Assembly: GCF_020026925.1 (NCBI RefSeq)
Contig: NZ_JAIQDW010000005.1
Location: forward strand, 1-64,000
DNA: 64,000 bases
From: Flavobacterium hibisci
Lineage (GTDB): Bacteria; Bacteroidota; Bacteroidia; Flavobacteriales; Flavobacteriaceae
Direction of reading: 5' to 3'
A model generated the notes under the pieces. The model was not told the origin of the DNA. It searched no databases and worked only from the letters and a program-made list of their open reading frames with translations. Position numbers and translations under genes: made by a program. Below are positions 9,892 to 19,400 of this stretch, piece after piece (position 1 is the stretch's first letter; each line of letters starts with the position of its first letter).

Positions 9892-11472
9892 ATGGATTCA
9901 GAAAATATATTAAAAAACTCCAGCATAACTTCAGGTGAAAATGTTTCATTTTGGATTGATTCTTCTCCTATCATTTCAGGCGATAAGCCAAATCAGGATA
10001 TTGACACAGAAGTACTTATTATTGGAGGCGGAATTGCCGGGCTAACCACAGCTTATAAATTGCTCAAAGCAGGTAAAAAAGTTGTAATTGTTGAAGACGG
10101 TTTTATTGGAAGCGGCGAAACGGGACGTACTACAGCCCATTTAACCTGCGCCTTAGATGACAGATACTATTTCCTTGAAAATACCTTTGGAGAAGAAGCA
10201 GCAAAACTAGCTGCTGAAAGTCATGCAGCAGCAATAGATGAAATTGAAAAAATTGTAGATGATTTAAATATTGAGTGTTCTTTTAAAAGAGCAAATGGAT
10301 ATTTATTTCTTCATCCTACTGACAAAGAAAAAAACTTAGAAAAGGAATTTAACGCTACACAAAGAGCTGGATTAAAAACTGCTTTATTAAAAGGAATTCC
10401 TGGATTAGCAAATTGTGAACAACAATCGTGCGTTGCTTTTAGCAATCAGGCGCAGTTTCATGTCTTACATTATTTAAAAGGGCTCGCTGACGCTGTTATT
10501 TCGCTTGGCGGAATTATCTATACCGAAGCCCATGCAGAAAATATAACGAAAAAGGGAGCTAAAGTAAATGGTTTTACTTTTTCAGCAAATCATATTGTTG
10601 TAGCCACAAATACCCCGATTAATGATGTTGTGACCATGCATACGAAACAGCATGCGTACAGAACGTATGTAATTGCCGGCAAGGTTCGAAAAGGAACACT
10701 TCCCTACTCGCTTTGGTGGGACACGGGCGATCAGGAATCAAAATGGGTTTCGCAGCCTTATCACTATGTGCGTTTGGAAAGTTTTGATGATCATTATGAC
10801 TTGCTGATATCAGGAGGAGAAGATCATAAAACAGGTCAGGCAGATGAAGAAAACATTCCTGAATCTGCTCGCTATGACAGACTAGAAGCATGGACAAGAA
10901 ATTATTTTCCGATGTTAGAAGATGATCTTACTTACAGATGGTCAGGTCAGGTAATGGAACCGGTGGATTCATTAGGATTTATGGGGAAAAATCCCGGCGA
11001 CGATAATATCTATATTATTACCGGGGATTCCGGAAATGGCATGACGCATACTACAATTGGTGCTATGATTATTTGCGACAGCATAATGGGCATTAAAAAC
11101 AAATGGGAAGATTTATATAATCCGTCAAGAATTACTTTGAAAACCACAGGTGATTTTATCAAAGAAGCGGGCAATATGGCTTCACAATACCTGGACTGGA
11201 TAAGTGGGTCCGATTTGGATAACACAGCCGATTTGCCACCCGGTGAAGGTGCAATAATTAACTCCGGATTAAAGAAAATCGCAGTGTATCGTGATTATGA
11301 TAATGCTTTAAAAGCATTTTCTGCAGTTTGTCCTCATCTTGGGTGTGTGGTACAATGGAACAATGATGAAAAATCTTTCGACTGCCCGTGCCACGGTTCC
11401 CGATTTGATTCGGAAGGAACCGTAATTAATGGTCCGGCACAAGGGGATTTATCCAAAATTCATATTAAATAA
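9892..11472 (+). CDS. FAD-dependent oxidoreductase with C-terminal Rieske domain
   Basis: This protein has about 526 residues. The FAD-binding GGGIAG is at about 45-50 and the DAO-type oxidase domain continues to about 400. The C-terminal Rieske [2Fe-2S] domain has Cys480-x-His482 and Cys498-x-x-His501, so all four cluster ligands are present. I chose the ATG at 9892; the frame stays open to 9811, but the extra 27 residues are hydrophobic and unlike family N-termini. Fusions of this sort move electrons between an amine- or acid-oxidising flavin and the cluster, but the substrate is unknown. The flavodoxin-fold gene starts 5 bases downstream, suggesting an operon. Confidence 0.9.
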   Translation: MDSENILKNSSITSGENVSFWIDSSPIISGDKPNQDIDTEVLIIGGGIAGLTTAYKLLKAGKKVVIVEDGFIGSGETGRTTAHLTCALDDRYYFLENTFGEEAAKLAAESHAAAIDEIEKIVDDLNIECSFKRANGYLFLHPTDKEKNLEKEFNATQRAGLKTALLKGIPGLANCEQQSCVAFSNQAQFHVLHYLKGLADAVISLGGIIYTEAHAENITKKGAKVNGFTFSANHIVVATNTPINDVVTMHTKQHAYRTYVIAGKVRKGTLPYSLWWDTGDQESKWVSQPYHYVRLESFDDHYDLLISGGEDHKTGQADEENIPESARYDRLEAWTRNYFPMLEDDLTYRWSGQVMEPVDSLGFMGKNPGDDNIYIITGDSGNGMTHTTIGAMIICDSIMGIKNKWEDLYNPSRITLKTTGDFIKEAGNMASQYLDWISGSDLDNTADLPPGEGAIINSGLKKIAVYRDYDNALKAFSAVCPHLGCVVQWNNDEKSFDCPCHGSRFDSEGTVINGPAQGDLSKIHIK

Positions 11473-11477
11473 AAAAC

Positions 11478-12053
11478 ATGAAAGCTATTATACTTTTGGC
11501 TACCTTAAAAAATAAAGGACGCTCGAATACCGAAACGCTCGTTGAATTTCTTGGAGAATATCTGAGCAAACAAAGCATTGAGTATGAAGTTATAAAACTA
11601 GCCAGCCATACGATTCTCCCAGGAACATTTATACACTTGGATACAGAAGATGACTGGCCTGAAATTTATAATAAAATTCTTGAAGCTGAAATTATACTAT
11701 TTGCAACTCCAATCTGGTGGAACAATCATTCTTCTGAACTTCAAAAATGCATTGAGCGCCTTGATGAAGTTTACGATATCATTCTGTCAGGAGAGGATTC
11801 TCCACTTGACGGAAAAATTGGGGGTGTAATTGTAACTGGAGACTCTGATGGTGTCGAACATATTACAGGAAATATTGCTAATTTTTTCTGCAGCATCGGA
11901 GTTACGTTGCCTCCTTATTCCTCACTTGGTGTCATATGGGAAGGCCACGCTAAAAATTCAAAGAAAACAAAAGCACAACTGCTCAAATATTATAAAGATA
12001 ATTATGCTGAAGATGCAAAAGCAATGGCTCAATCATTAAAAAAGGCAATCTAA
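11478..12053 (+). CDS. flavodoxin-fold NAD(P)H-dependent oxidoreductase
   Basis: This 191-residue protein has a flavodoxin-like fold. An N-terminal strand leads into the phosphate-binding loop (NKGRSNTETL near 13-22). The central motif ATPIWWNNHSSELQKCIER near 76-94 is typical of FMN-dependent NADPH reductases, and a TGDSDG loop follows. It starts 5 bases after the FAD/Rieske gene, so it may supply reduced cofactor to that enzyme; this link is inference from position. No terminator was found before the next gene 164 bases on. Confidence 0.85.
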   Translation: MKAIILLATLKNKGRSNTETLVEFLGEYLSKQSIEYEVIKLASHTILPGTFIHLDTEDDWPEIYNKILEAEIILFATPIWWNNHSSELQKCIERLDEVYDIILSGEDSPLDGKIGGVIVTGDSDGVEHITGNIANFFCSIGVTLPPYSSLGVIWEGHAKNSKKTKAQLLKYYKDNYAEDAKAMAQSLKKAI

Positions 12054-12122
12054 ACTGAATACATAATTTCTACATCCAAGCCAATTAGAAAAATGTAAAT
12101 TATATAATTCTTAAAAGTCGTT

Positions 12123-12157
12123 TTGTAAGAAATAGTTAGCGTTTAGATTTATTTTTG
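12123..12157 (+). promoter_or_regulatory. candidate Bacteroidota promoter for the nucleotidyltransferase
   Basis: TATTTTTG at 12150-12157 matches the TAnnTTTG -7 element. A TTG at 12123-12125 is one base beyond the usual spacing. Start-site activity is not shown. Confidence 0.35.
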
Positions 12158-12217
12158 TGGGATTCATGTACAAATAAACCACTTAACGATTTGAAATAAA
12201 CGTAATAAAAAAGTAAA

Positions 12218-12658
12218 ATGAAATTAAATAAAACAACAACCGGAATTACATTTAGTGCATTTGATTTATTACATGCAGGCCATGTGAGAATGCTTGAAGA
12301 AGCAAAACAGCATTGTGACTATTTAATTGTAGGATTACAAACTGATCCAACGCTGGACAGACCAGAAAAAAATAAACCTACGCAATCTGTTGTTGAGCGC
12401 TATATACAGCTTAAAGGCTGCAAATTCGTTGATGAAATTATTCCATACGCCACCGAACAGGATCTTCTGGATATATTGCAGGCGCTTCCTGTCGATGTAA
12501 GGATTCTGGGAGAAGAATATAGAAATAAAAATTTTACAGGCCGTGAATATTGCGAAAAAATGGAAATAAAACTTGTTTTCAATAAACGTAATCATCGCTT
12601 CTCAAGCAGCGGACTCAGAAAAGAAGTATATGAACGTGAATGCTTAAAATTAGTCTGA
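12218..12658 (+). CDS. TagD-like cytidylyltransferase family protein
   Basis: This 146-residue protein is a single HIGH-type nucleotidyltransferase domain. The CTP-binding HAGH is at 19-22, a Gly-rich strand IVGLQTDPT follows, and the RYIQLKG segment near 65 corresponds to the RxxxL region of glycerol-3-phosphate cytidylyltransferases. The usual second motif ISSTxI is replaced by FSSSGLR near 130. It may make a CDP- or ADP-linked sugar or polyol. The substrate is uncertain; Bacteroidota do not make the teichoic acids of the name-giving family. Confidence 0.8.
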   Translation: MKLNKTTTGITFSAFDLLHAGHVRMLEEAKQHCDYLIVGLQTDPTLDRPEKNKPTQSVVERYIQLKGCKFVDEIIPYATEQDLLDILQALPVDVRILGEEYRNKNFTGREYCEKMEIKLVFNKRNHRFSSSGLRKEVYERECLKLV

Positions 12659-12660
12659 TT

Positions 12661-12738
12661 ATGATACATCCGGATATTGCAATACGCTTTATAAAAAAAG
12701 AAAAAGGTAAAAAAATACTCCTTAGCAGCGAGCATTAA
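12661..12738 (+). pseudogene. possible 5' fragment of a SET-domain protein gene
   Basis: A 25-codon ATG frame starts two bases after the preceding stop codon. Its opening residues MIHPDIAIRF resemble the N-terminus of small bacterial SET-domain proteins, as I remember them, but the frame ends before any SET motif. It could be a relic or a chance frame. Confidence 0.2.
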
Positions 12739-12759
12739 TAATTTATAAACTAAAATCTT

Positions 12760-13242
12760 ATGCCTTCAGATATTGTGATGAAATGCAGTAAAGCAATTGC
12801 AGCAAAAGGATGCAATATTGCTTTTGCAGAAAGCGCTACTGCCGGCAGAATGAGCGCAGAATTTTCAATGACTTCTTATTCAGGAGAAATTTTGCGTGGC
12901 GGTATTGTTTGCTATGATGTATTTGTAAAGGAACAGATTTTAAATGTTCCCCACATAACTATTGAAAAATACACTCCGGAGTCAGCAGAAGTCACGCAGT
13001 TACTGGCACAGCAGGCAGCCAAAATATTCAATTCAAAAATAACTGTCGGGATTACCGGATTAACAGGTCCCGGAGGCAGTGAGACTGAAGAAAAGCCTGT
13101 AGGTACGATTTTCTTTTACATCATAACTCCTACTGAAAAAATAAGCCATAGAGAAGTTTTTCAGGGAACTCCGGAAGAAATAGTATTAAAAACAATTGAC
13201 AAAACGGCAAAACTTATTTTGGACAGTATCGCTAGTTTATAA
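12760..13242 (+). CDS. pncC: CinA C-terminal-type nicotinamide-nucleotide amidohydrolase
   Basis: This 160-residue protein covers only the CinA C-terminal domain, the PncC deamidase that turns NMN into nicotinate mononucleotide in NAD salvage. AESATAGRMS near 22-31 holds the catalytic Ser and neighbouring residues, and GITGLTGPGGSETEEKPVG near 107-125 is the conserved Gly-rich loop. The N-terminal molybdopterin-binding-like domain of full CinA is absent, as in stand-alone PncC. The symbol follows the family name and no function has been tested. Confidence 0.85.
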   Translation: MPSDIVMKCSKAIAAKGCNIAFAESATAGRMSAEFSMTSYSGEILRGGIVCYDVFVKEQILNVPHITIEKYTPESAEVTQLLAQQAAKIFNSKITVGITGLTGPGGSETEEKPVGTIFFYIITPTEKISHREVFQGTPEEIVLKTIDKTAKLILDSIASL

Positions 13243-13250
13243 CTTCAATA

Positions 13251-13297
13251 AAAAGCTGTAATCCTGATTCAATATAAAAGTTTACAGCTTTTTATTT
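13251..13297 (+). terminator. terminator after pncC
   Basis: The stem AAAAGCTGTAA/TTACAGCTTTT with a 20-base loop is followed by a T-rich tract, a few bases after the pncC stop codon. Confidence 0.8.
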
Positions 13298-13312
13298 TAA
13301 ATTCTGCACCTA

Positions 13313-13652
13313 TAGACGAAGTGACTAAAATGATGATACAACCGTCATTGCACCGGCTATTGAAAAACTGGTACGGTAAATTGATTGGATCAACTTTTTG
13401 TTTCTGATTGATACCGGGATTAAAAAATTTACCACTGCTGGGTGCCTTGATTGAAGATGCTATAATTGGCCCTGAAAATTTAGAAAAATAAAATAAAGCT
13501 CCAATCGCAACAGATTCTGATAACGCGTCATCTCTTTCACAAATAAGTTCAGTTATATCGCCCCCGGAGAATTTCGCGGCTATAAAAAAGAATTCTTTAA
13601 TGAAGCATTAAACTGGGTTCAGGGGAACGAAACAAAAAATACAACTAATTAA
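13313..13652 (+). pseudogene. decayed SpoIIAA-like (STAS/SEC14-type) gene
   Basis: Translation in three frames recovers consecutive pieces of a SpoIIAA-like protein of the PF11964 type. The pieces are a TTVIAPAIEKLVR segment, IDWINFLFLIDTGIKKFTT, then in the next frame LIEDAIIGPENLEK and NKAPIATDSD, then in another frame FTNKFSYIAPGEFRGYKKEF ending in LNWVQ. Reading them as one gene needs at least two frameshifts plus in-frame stops near 13377 and 13488. The first 25 or so residues are missing just after the pncC terminator. It is therefore a 5'-truncated relic. The downstream DUF202 gene begins 12 bases later and looks intact. Confidence 0.7.
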
Positions 13653-13663
13653 AATAGTCGATA

Positions 13664-14071
13664 GTGGACAACAAACAAAATAAAAAAATGATCAATGAAC
13701 AGATGTCAAATGAGAGAACTTTTTTGTCATGGATTCGCACGGGCATTGGAATCATGGTATTCGGTTTCGTGATTGTAAAATTTTCATTGTTTGTAAACCA
13801 GTTGCCAGCCATATTTTTTAAAGACGCCACCATTCCTAAAAACGGATTTACAATATTTATCGGTATTGCATTAGTATTGACAGGAGCTTTGACTATTCTA
13901 TTATCTTACTGGAAATACAAACAAACGCATAAACTGCTGCAAAAAGGTGAATATTTATATTCAACTATGTTATTGACAACATTAACTGTGATCATTTTTG
14001 TAATGAGTATTGTCATTATCGCTTATCTGATCCTGCCGGCTTATCCTCTCATATTACCTATCTACAACTAA
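13664..14071 (+). CDS. DUF202 (YidH-like) membrane protein
   Basis: This 135-residue protein has three hydrophobic helices (about 30-48, 62-82 and 103-128). The DUF202 signature NERTFLSWIRTGI is near 18-30. The start codon is GTG at 13664; an ATG at 13688 would give a protein eight residues shorter that still keeps the signature. Function is unknown for the family. It lies directly after the SpoIIAA-like relic and before the acidic protein gene. Confidence 0.8.
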   Translation: MDNKQNKKMINEQMSNERTFLSWIRTGIGIMVFGFVIVKFSLFVNQLPAIFFKDATIPKNGFTIFIGIALVLTGALTILLSYWKYKQTHKLLQKGEYLYSTMLLTTLTVIIFVMSIVIIAYLILPAYPLILPIYN

Positions 14072-14175
14072 CAGACTAATAACCTGTAAATTATGTAATT
14101 ACAACTGCATTGTGATGTAAATTTTTGATTCTTAGTACCTGTACTTTAGCTATATAACCTCAAAATTTAATTATT

Positions 14176-14559
14176 ATGAATATAGATGAAAGAGAAAACT
14201 ACGATCAAAGTGATCTGTATTTTCAAGATAAGGAACAATACAAAGATGACGATTCAGTATCAAATGTATTAGATAATTCAATTACGAATGACGAAGAACA
14301 GAATATTTACAATCAACAAGATCCGGATGAAGATTACAGAGATCCGGATGATATGGATCCGGATGAGCTCGAAGATGAAAATTTCACAGATGCAGATGAA
14401 CTCGAAGAAGAGGATGATTTGTTTGAAGACAACGATGAAACTGATGACTTAGAAGAAGATGATCTGGAAACCAATAATTTTGATGAAGATGATGATGATT
14501 TAGATGAAGATGACAGCATTAGAAACAAAAGGGAATTGTATCGTGACAGAGATCTTTAA
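14176..14559 (+). CDS. very acidic low-complexity protein
   Basis: This 127-residue protein contains 38 Asp and 21 Glu, almost half of its length. It has no hydrophobic stretch and only a short basic tail (RNKRELYRDRDL). It is probably disordered in the cytosol. The start codon is ATG after a TTATT spacer, and a clean terminator follows. A second acidic protein of nearly the same size is encoded at 20469. Both begin with a short polar segment containing a REN-Y motif. Such polyacidic proteins could bind cations or basic proteins, but I cannot assign a role. Confidence 0.7.
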   Translation: MNIDERENYDQSDLYFQDKEQYKDDDSVSNVLDNSITNDEEQNIYNQQDPDEDYRDPDDMDPDELEDENFTDADELEEEDDLFEDNDETDDLEEDDLETNNFDEDDDDLDEDDSIRNKRELYRDRDL

Positions 14560-14566
14560 TCAATTT

Positions 14567-14602
14567 AAAATAACCGTTCTCTCAGGGCGGTTATTTTATT
14601 TA
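14567..14602 (+). terminator. terminator after the acidic protein gene
   Basis: The AAAATAACCG/CGGTTATTTT stem with an 11-base loop is followed by T-rich sequence. Confidence 0.85.
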
Positions 14603-14762
14603 AACATTCATTCTATCAAATCATTTAAAATACAACTTAAAGATAAGCACACAAAATTTTATAATTTATCTGTGAAATAGTATAATCCAATATTTTGCTA
14701 ATCTGCATATTTTTAATGTTTAAACTAAAAAAATATAATCGAGAAATATTAAAATAAAAATT

Positions 14763-15443
14763 ATGGAAACCAACACATTTACACCGGCACCTACACAAAA
14801 AAAATCAAAATTAAAAACCAATGTATCGACACTTGAAAGAATCGCAATGATCACCAGCGGAACATACTTGTTATACAAAGGTCTGTCACAGGAAAAGAAA
14901 AGCCCTGTACAAATTGGTACAGGAGGTACCATGCTGCTAAGAGGATTATCCGGATATTGCCCAATTTATGATGCTGTTGATCATTTAAAAAATGATAAAG
15001 CTTCAAATGTAAATATCAGGATTAACAGTACAATCAATAAGCCCATAAGTGAAGTTTATGCTTTCTGGCGTGATTTTGAAAATTTACCTAAATTCATGAA
15101 TCACCTTGATTCAGTTAAGCCATTAAGTTATACCACTTCTAAATGGACTGCTAAAGGTCCGGCAGGAATTGGGAAAATTTCATGGATAGCTGAAATTGTT
15201 AAAGACGAAAAAGAAAGACTGATCAGCTGGAATTCACTTCCTGATTCATCAATCAAAAATGCTGGAAAAGTTGTTTTCAGACCTAGTGGTGAAGGCACAG
15301 AAATAATCGTAACCATCTCTTATCACGCACCACTTGGAATTGCAGGCGAAGGTGCCGCAAAACTTCTTAATCCCTATTTTGAAAAAATAGTAAAAGATGA
15401 TCTTTTAAATTTTAAAACTTATTTAGAATCAAATGAGCATTAA
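14763..15443 (+). CDS. DUF2892 plus SRPBCC (polyketide cyclase-like) protein
   Basis: This 226-residue protein has an N-terminal part (about 15-75) in which two hydrophobic stretches carry SGTYLLYKGL and GGTMLLRGLSGYCPIYD, as in DUF2892 (YgaP-like) segments. A START-like SRPBCC domain follows from about 80 to 222 (INKPISEVYAFWRDFENLPKF near the start and a long C-terminal helix). SRPBCC folds form a hydrophobic pocket for a lipid-like ligand. The same domain pair is common in stress-gene clusters. The ligand is unknown. Confidence 0.82.
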   Translation: METNTFTPAPTQKKSKLKTNVSTLERIAMITSGTYLLYKGLSQEKKSPVQIGTGGTMLLRGLSGYCPIYDAVDHLKNDKASNVNIRINSTINKPISEVYAFWRDFENLPKFMNHLDSVKPLSYTTSKWTAKGPAGIGKISWIAEIVKDEKERLISWNSLPDSSIKNAGKVVFRPSGEGTEIIVTISYHAPLGIAGEGAAKLLNPYFEKIVKDDLLNFKTYLESNEH

Positions 15444-15468
15444 ATATAATAATGCTAAAATTATCAAT

Positions 15469-15510
15469 CAACCCTGTAAATTATTTGGATTTGCAGGGTT
15501 ATTTATTTTC
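15469..15510 (+). terminator. terminator after the SRPBCC gene
   Basis: The AACCCTG/CAGGGTT stem is extended by AAAT/ATTT pairing and followed by TATTTATTTT. Confidence 0.75.
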
Positions 15511-15632
15511 AAGGCACAAAAGACTCATACCTATATGGGTATTATATAATATAATAACAGAATTATATAAATTTAATGTTAATGTGCGGAATATTTTTAT
15601 AAGAATTAATTGACTTGCCAAATTTAAGCCTT

Positions 15633-15788
15633 ATGAAAAAATCGTACCTAACCACTATTTTACTTGTCGCATTTGTGGCCATTATAAGCAGTAATTGCTC
15701 TCCTCACTGTGATGATGAAGATTACACAAGAGATCAAAAGGAAGCAGTTCTGCATCAGAAAGATTCGGTTAAAATCCTGGTCGATTAA
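15633..15788 (+). CDS. small predicted lipoprotein
   Basis: This is a 51-residue frame: MKKSYLTT, then a hydrophobic stretch ILLVAFVAIISS, then Cys22 in a loose lipobox (SSNC), then a second Cys (CSPHC) and a charged tail with DDEDYTRD. The signal peptide plan is that of a lipoprotein; Asn at -1 is unusual, but the lipobox is relaxed in this phylum. It is short but has a proper ATG and falls in a 490-base space otherwise without genes. It lies just upstream of the receiver gene. Function is unknown. Confidence 0.55.
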   Translation: MKKSYLTTILLVAFVAIISSNCSPHCDDEDYTRDQKEAVLHQKDSVKILVD

Positions 15789-15933
15789 TGTAATTCCAAC
15801 TATTTAAAGATTTTAAACTGTAAATTCTTATTATGATAAAAATTCTACACTTCTATATAATTTGACGGTTGAATCTGCTTTTTAAAGAATAATTTTTAAA
15901 GTAATTATTTGAAATAATTCAATCAAAACAATT

Positions 15934-16326
15934 ATGAGATATAAAAATATTTTACAGATTGATGATGATTATGATGATTGTGATTTCTTTCTGGAAGCGC
16001 TGGAAGAAGTATCAGCCACAGCCTCCTACACTGCAATTCATAATCCTGTTCAGGCATTACAAAAGCTTGTTTGTAATGAAATACATCCAGATGTTATTTT
16101 TCTTGACATTAACATGCCTGTTATGAATGGTATGGAGCTGTTAGTTGAAATGAATAAAAAAGGACTCATAAAAGACATACCTGTAATTATACTTTCTACC
16201 TCAATACCGTTAGATTTTGCAAATAAACTTGAGGATTTGGGAGCGACTGGTTATTACATCAAACCAAGCGATTTTGGGGCTATGAAAACGATTTTACAAA
16301 ATTGTCTAGGTTTTTATAACAATTAA
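15934..16326 (+). CDS. single-domain response regulator
   Basis: This 130-residue receiver has no output domain. The acidic pocket is QIDDDYDD near 9-16, the phosphoacceptor Asp is in VIFLDINMP near 53-61, Ser/Thr is in ILSTS, and the conserved Lys is in YYIKPSD. All key residues are present, so it should accept phosphate. It lies 122 bases upstream of the CheB-CheR-kinase gene. It resembles the small receivers placed near hybrid kinases in Rcp1-type or phosphorelay systems. The target is unknown. Confidence 0.9.
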   Translation: MRYKNILQIDDDYDDCDFFLEALEEVSATASYTAIHNPVQALQKLVCNEIHPDVIFLDINMPVMNGMELLVEMNKKGLIKDIPVIILSTSIPLDFANKLEDLGATGYYIKPSDFGAMKTILQNCLGFYNN

Positions 16327-16399
16327 TAAACACCTGTTAATAACAATCTTGCGCTTTTAAGTGTAAATATTACATAATTCCCACTTAATACTAAAAGCG

Positions 16400-16431
16400 T
16401 TGGTTTTATAGTAAAACACTGGTTATATTTG
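16400..16431 (+). promoter_or_regulatory. promoter of the CheB-CheR-kinase gene
   Basis: TTG at 16400-16402 and TATATTTG at 16424-16431 are separated by 21 bases. This matches the Bacteroidota housekeeping promoter (TTG, then TAnnTTTG) and lies 18 bases ahead of the ATG. Confidence 0.7.
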
Positions 16432-16448
16432 TTGAAAATTTTTTTCTC

Positions 16449-19400
16449 ATGAAAGTAACCGAAGCTGATGAAATCCGATATACAGTCAAAAAATTTCCAA
16501 TTGTAGGTATTGGTGCATCTGCGGGAGGATTGGATGCTTTTAAAAAAGTAGTTTCTGCAATATTGCCAGACTCAGGAATGGCTTATATTATTGTACAGCA
16601 TTTGTCACCAGATTATCCCAGCAGTCTTACAGAAATCCTATCCGAATACTCACCTATTCCAGTACATGAAATAATCAATGATATAAATCTTTTACCGAAT
16701 AACATTTACGTTATTCCTGAGAATAACTTACTTGTAGTAGAAGAAGGGACGTTACGACTTAAACAGAGAACCCGGGGCGAAAGACGAAATAATACTATAG
16801 ACGTTTTTTTTGAATCACTTGCTGATGTGTACAGAACCTTTGCCATTGGTGTAATACTTTCAGGAACTGGTTTTGACGGTACTGCAGGATTCAAAAAAAT
16901 TAAGGAACTTGGAGGTGCTACGATAGTTCAGGATCCTGAAACTGCAGCTTACAAAGGAATGCCTCAAAGCCCTATAGATACTGATGCAGCCGATTATATT
17001 CTGGCTCCTGAAAAAATTCCGTCACAATTGATGGAAATACGAAACAGTTATATTTCGAATTATGGTTACACAGAAGAAGAACATATCCCGGGAAATGACG
17101 AGGAAATCATCTTAAAAATCATCAATCTTATTTTTTCAAGGACAGGTAATGATTTTAGACACTATAAACATCCTACGATAAGACGCCGTATAGCGCGGAG
17201 GATGGTTATAGCAGAAAAAAATACCATTGAAGATTACTATAATTTTTTAAGAAACAGTAAAAATGAGCAGGATCTCTTATTTAATGATTTCTTAATTCAC
17301 GTCACCTATTTTTTCAGAGATGAGGATGCTTTTGAAAATCTTTCCAGAACCGTTTTTCCATCCTTAATCAAAAACATTACAAATAACAACTTACGAATCT
17401 GGGTAGCAGGTTGTTCTACAGGAGAAGAAGCGTACTCTTTAGCCATTTTTCTTCATGAATATTTTTTAAAAAATAACATCAACGATATTAAGGTACAGAT
17501 TTTTGCTTCTGACATATCCGAAAAATGTATTTCAAAAGCCAGATCCGGCATCTATTCTTACCAGGATGTTCAGACCGTTTCAGAAGAAAGACTTCAAAAC
17601 TATTTTACTAAAAGTGAGGGCAATTACCATATTAACAAAGTCATTCGCGATATGTGTATTTTTGCCGTTCATAATTTTGTAAAAGATCCTGCATTTGCAA
17701 GAATCGATTTAATTACCTGCCGCAATACACTTATCTATTTCGATCCTTACCTGCAAAATAAAGTTTTAGGTACTTTTCATTATTCTTTAAAAGAAAAGGG
17801 TATGCTATTTCTGGGAAAATCAGAATCAGTAACCCACTCTCCGGATTTATTTGAGAGCATAAAAAAACATGAAAGAATATATGCGCGTAAGTTTGTACCA
17901 GGACGATATACGACACAGTCATTTAAACCCGTTCCGGGCAATTTGCAGGTCAAACTGCATACATCTGAAATGAAAGCTTCCCCGGAAGATGATTTCAGGA
18001 AAATTACTTCAGAAATCTTACTAACGAAATATACTCCAGCCAGTGTCATTATCAATAAAAACCTTGACATTGTACATTTTCATGGTGACACAAGTCCATT
18101 TTTAGCACCTTCACCAGGAAAGCCAAATTTTAATATTTTAAAAATGGCACGTGAAGGTATTTCATTCGAATTACAGAATGCTATTTCAAAAATAAAAGAA
18201 GAAAAAGAAAACATCAGGAAAGACGACATTAAGGTCAACGGACAGCCCTATCAGATTTCTTTCGAAATATTTTTACTTCCAAATGACGATGAACACCTTA
18301 TGGTTCTTTTTTATAAGATGCCACTCCCTGATTCAGATAAAAAACTGCATGATAAATCTGCGCAAAAACGTATTAATGAACTTGAGAAGGAACTGATACA
18401 GTTAAGGGAAAACATAAAAAGAATTACGGAAGAGCAACAAACTGCTTTTGAAGAATTACAAACAAGCCATGAAGAATTACTGAGCAGTGGTGAAGAACTG
18501 CAGGCGATGAATGAAGAACTTGAAACTACGACTGAAGAACTGCAATCAAATAATGAAGAATTAGTGTGTCTTAATGACGAACTTATAGATCGCCAGAAAC
18601 AGCTTATATCCATGCGTAATTATTCCGAATTAATTGTTAATACCATTCGTGAGCCGCTATTAGTTACAAGTAAAGACTTTGTTATTAAAAGTGCTAACCC
18701 TGCATTTTACGATTATTTTAATACAAGGGATAAAATTACTGAGGGTCACAGTCTTTTTGAAATTGGAAATTGCCAATGGGACATTCCGGAATTTAAGGAA
18801 CAATTGATTAAAGTTGATGCTGAATTCTCTATAGATAACTTAAAAGTAGATCTTGTATGTCCTGACAACAATAAAAAAACCATTATAGTAAATGCCAGCC
18901 TTATAGCTGACTCAACTCCTGAAGGCTTAATTCTTCTGGCACTGGAAGATATTACGGATTTAGTAGCCACAAATGAATTACTGACAAATAAAAACATCGA
19001 ATTACAAAAGCAAAATGAGGAGCTTGAAGCTTTTACTTCTGCAGCAAGTCACGATTTACAAGAACCACTCCGAAAGATTCACATGTTCTGCAAAAGAATT
19101 TTTGAAAATGAAGAAGGTTTAAGCGAAACTGCAAAACATAATCTCGAAAGAGTACTTTTCTCAGTTACAAACATGAGTCAGTTAATTGCCGACCTTATTA
19201 ATTATTCGAAAATTACCTTTGTAAAGAAAGAATATAAAAAAACAGATCTAAATGTTGTTTTAAAAAAAACAGTTGCAGATATAAGGGATTCTATTGTAGA
19301 AAAAGAAGCTATAATTACTATTTCACCCCTTCCACAATTAAACATCATATCCCATCAGATACAACAGCTTTTTACAAATTTAATTCTTAATGCTATAAAG

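Noticed and set aside
9783..9974. Minus-strand open frame upstream of the FAD/Rieske gene
   Set aside because: It overlaps the start of that gene and has no recognisable protein features.
12335..12595. Minus-strand open frames opposite the nucleotidyltransferase
   Set aside because: No family likeness; the plus-strand gene has clear HAGH and other motifs.
14334..14528. Ser-rich open frame on the minus strand
   Set aside because: Poly-Ser is the reverse complement of Asp/Glu codons of the acidic protein; no start signal of its own.
18311..18613. Ser-rich minus-strand open frame in the CheB-CheR-kinase gene
   Set aside because: It mirrors the Glu-rich coiled coil of the sense protein.
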